A model generated the notes under the pieces. The model made no database searches, had not been told where the DNA came from, and worked only from the letters and a program-made list of their open reading frames with translations. Both the position numbers and the translations under genes were made by a program. This document shows, piece after piece, positions 5,582 through 5,753 of a stretch of DNA of 5,753 nt (position 1 is its first letter; the number at the start of each line of letters is the position of its first letter). Origin of the DNA: Pseudomonadota bacterium (lineage in GTDB: Bacteria > Desulfobacterota > Desulfobulbia > Desulfobulbales > DAOVYS01). The stretch spans positions 1 through 5,753 of the forward strand of contig DAOVYS010000183.1 of assembly GCA_030635485.1 (NCBI GenBank). The letters are read 5' to 3'.

Positions 5582-5735
5582 ATCTTGAATAATTGTCTTT
5601 TCGTCCGATCTCGGCGTCACAGCAAAAATGAAAAATGCTCACATATACCTAATATGCGGAGTTTATACCCGAATGGGTGCTTTTCCATTTTTATTGTTCC
5701 TTGACCTTGAACGAAAATCCTAAATTATTCAAGAT
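5582..5735 (-). repeat. 154-bp nested palindromic element, possible structured 5' leader of the J-domain/M48 operon
   Basis: Outer arms ATCTTGAATAATT (5582-5594) and its complement (5723-5735) pair perfectly over 13 bp. After a 3-by-5-base internal loop a second stem follows, TTTTCGT (5598-5604) with ACGAAAA (5711-5717). Deeper, AAAAATG (5624-5630) pairs with CATTTTT (5686-5692), and AAAA (5631-5634) continues with TTTT (5681-5684) past one bulged base. The core holds two hairpins: CATAT/ATATG (5642-5656, 5-base loop) and ACCC/GGGT (5667-5678, GAAT loop). CCTTGA is repeated in tandem at 5699-5710. It ends 22 bases before the start of the J-domain gene and would be transcribed in its leader if the promoter lies to the right. 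I do not recognise it as a known riboswitch. It could equally be a MITE-like dispersed element. Confidence 0.65.
5617..5688 (-). CDS. Possible 23-residue leader peptide or small protein inside the palindromic element
   Basis: ATG at 5688 is preceded by AAGGA at 9 bases and the frame runs 23 codons to TGA at 5619-5617, ending 57 bases before the J-domain start. The peptide begins MEKHPFGYKLRILGICEHF: basic and hydrophobic with one Cys. It has a plausible ribosome binding site and starts and stops within the palindromic element, where base pairing alone could explain the sequence. It could be a regulatory upstream frame for the operon, a genuine small protein, or chance. I do not recognise it. 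Confidence 0.3.
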   Translation of the reverse strand: MEKHPFGYKLRILGICEHFSFLL

Positions 5736-5753
5736 ACCCTTACAGTCTAAAAA

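Noticed and set aside
5582..5735. Known riboswitch (for example cyclic di-GMP class I or II) in the operon leader
   Set aside because: I could not match conserved core motifs of those classes; the element is mainly one long nested stem with short hairpins.

Overview
The window looks like chromosomal DNA from a Gram-negative anaerobe, most likely a Desulfobacterota (sulfate-reducer-like deltaproteobacterium). This rests on a secreted multihaem c-type cytochrome with CxxCH motifs, a kinase next to an ATP-binding-type universal stress protein, AT-rich palindromic intergenic repeats, and good Shine-Dalgarno sites. The lineage is inferred from gene content; no rRNA or other marker gene is present.

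Layout. On the minus strand at the left edge is the 5' end of an exported multihaem cytochrome (1-287), served by a near-consensus sigma-70 promoter (346-374). A long gene-poor stretch follows (about 375-1158). It holds an imperfect palindrome, an 8-bp direct repeat and one short gene with a good ribosome binding site (768-878, 36 residues). On the plus strand come an atypical protein kinase (1159-2121) and a universal stress protein (2230-2721). The stress protein gene is bracketed by two related AT-rich palindromes built on an AATTAGG/AATTACG heptamer; each abuts a stop codon.

The right half is a minus-strand operon read from 5559 to 2831. Its first gene encodes a J-domain protein whose C-terminal half is four tandem repeats of about 29 residues resembling the N-terminal (MshEN/GspE-N) motif of type II secretion and type IV pilus ATPases. 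Its stop overlaps by 4 bp the TTG start of a membrane M48 metallopeptidase (HEIGH, distal Glu) with a C-terminal TPR region. The overlap implies translational coupling, and a joint role in membrane protein quality control is a reasonable inference.

Upstream of this operon (5582-5735) is a compact 154-bp palindromic element. It has 13-bp perfect terminal inverted repeats, nested inner stems and two core hairpins, and it encloses a 23-codon reading frame. It could be a structured 5' leader, a dispersed MITE/REP-like element, or a small gene; it is the least explained part of the window.

No rRNA, tRNA, transposase, CRISPR array or recognised riboswitch class was found.
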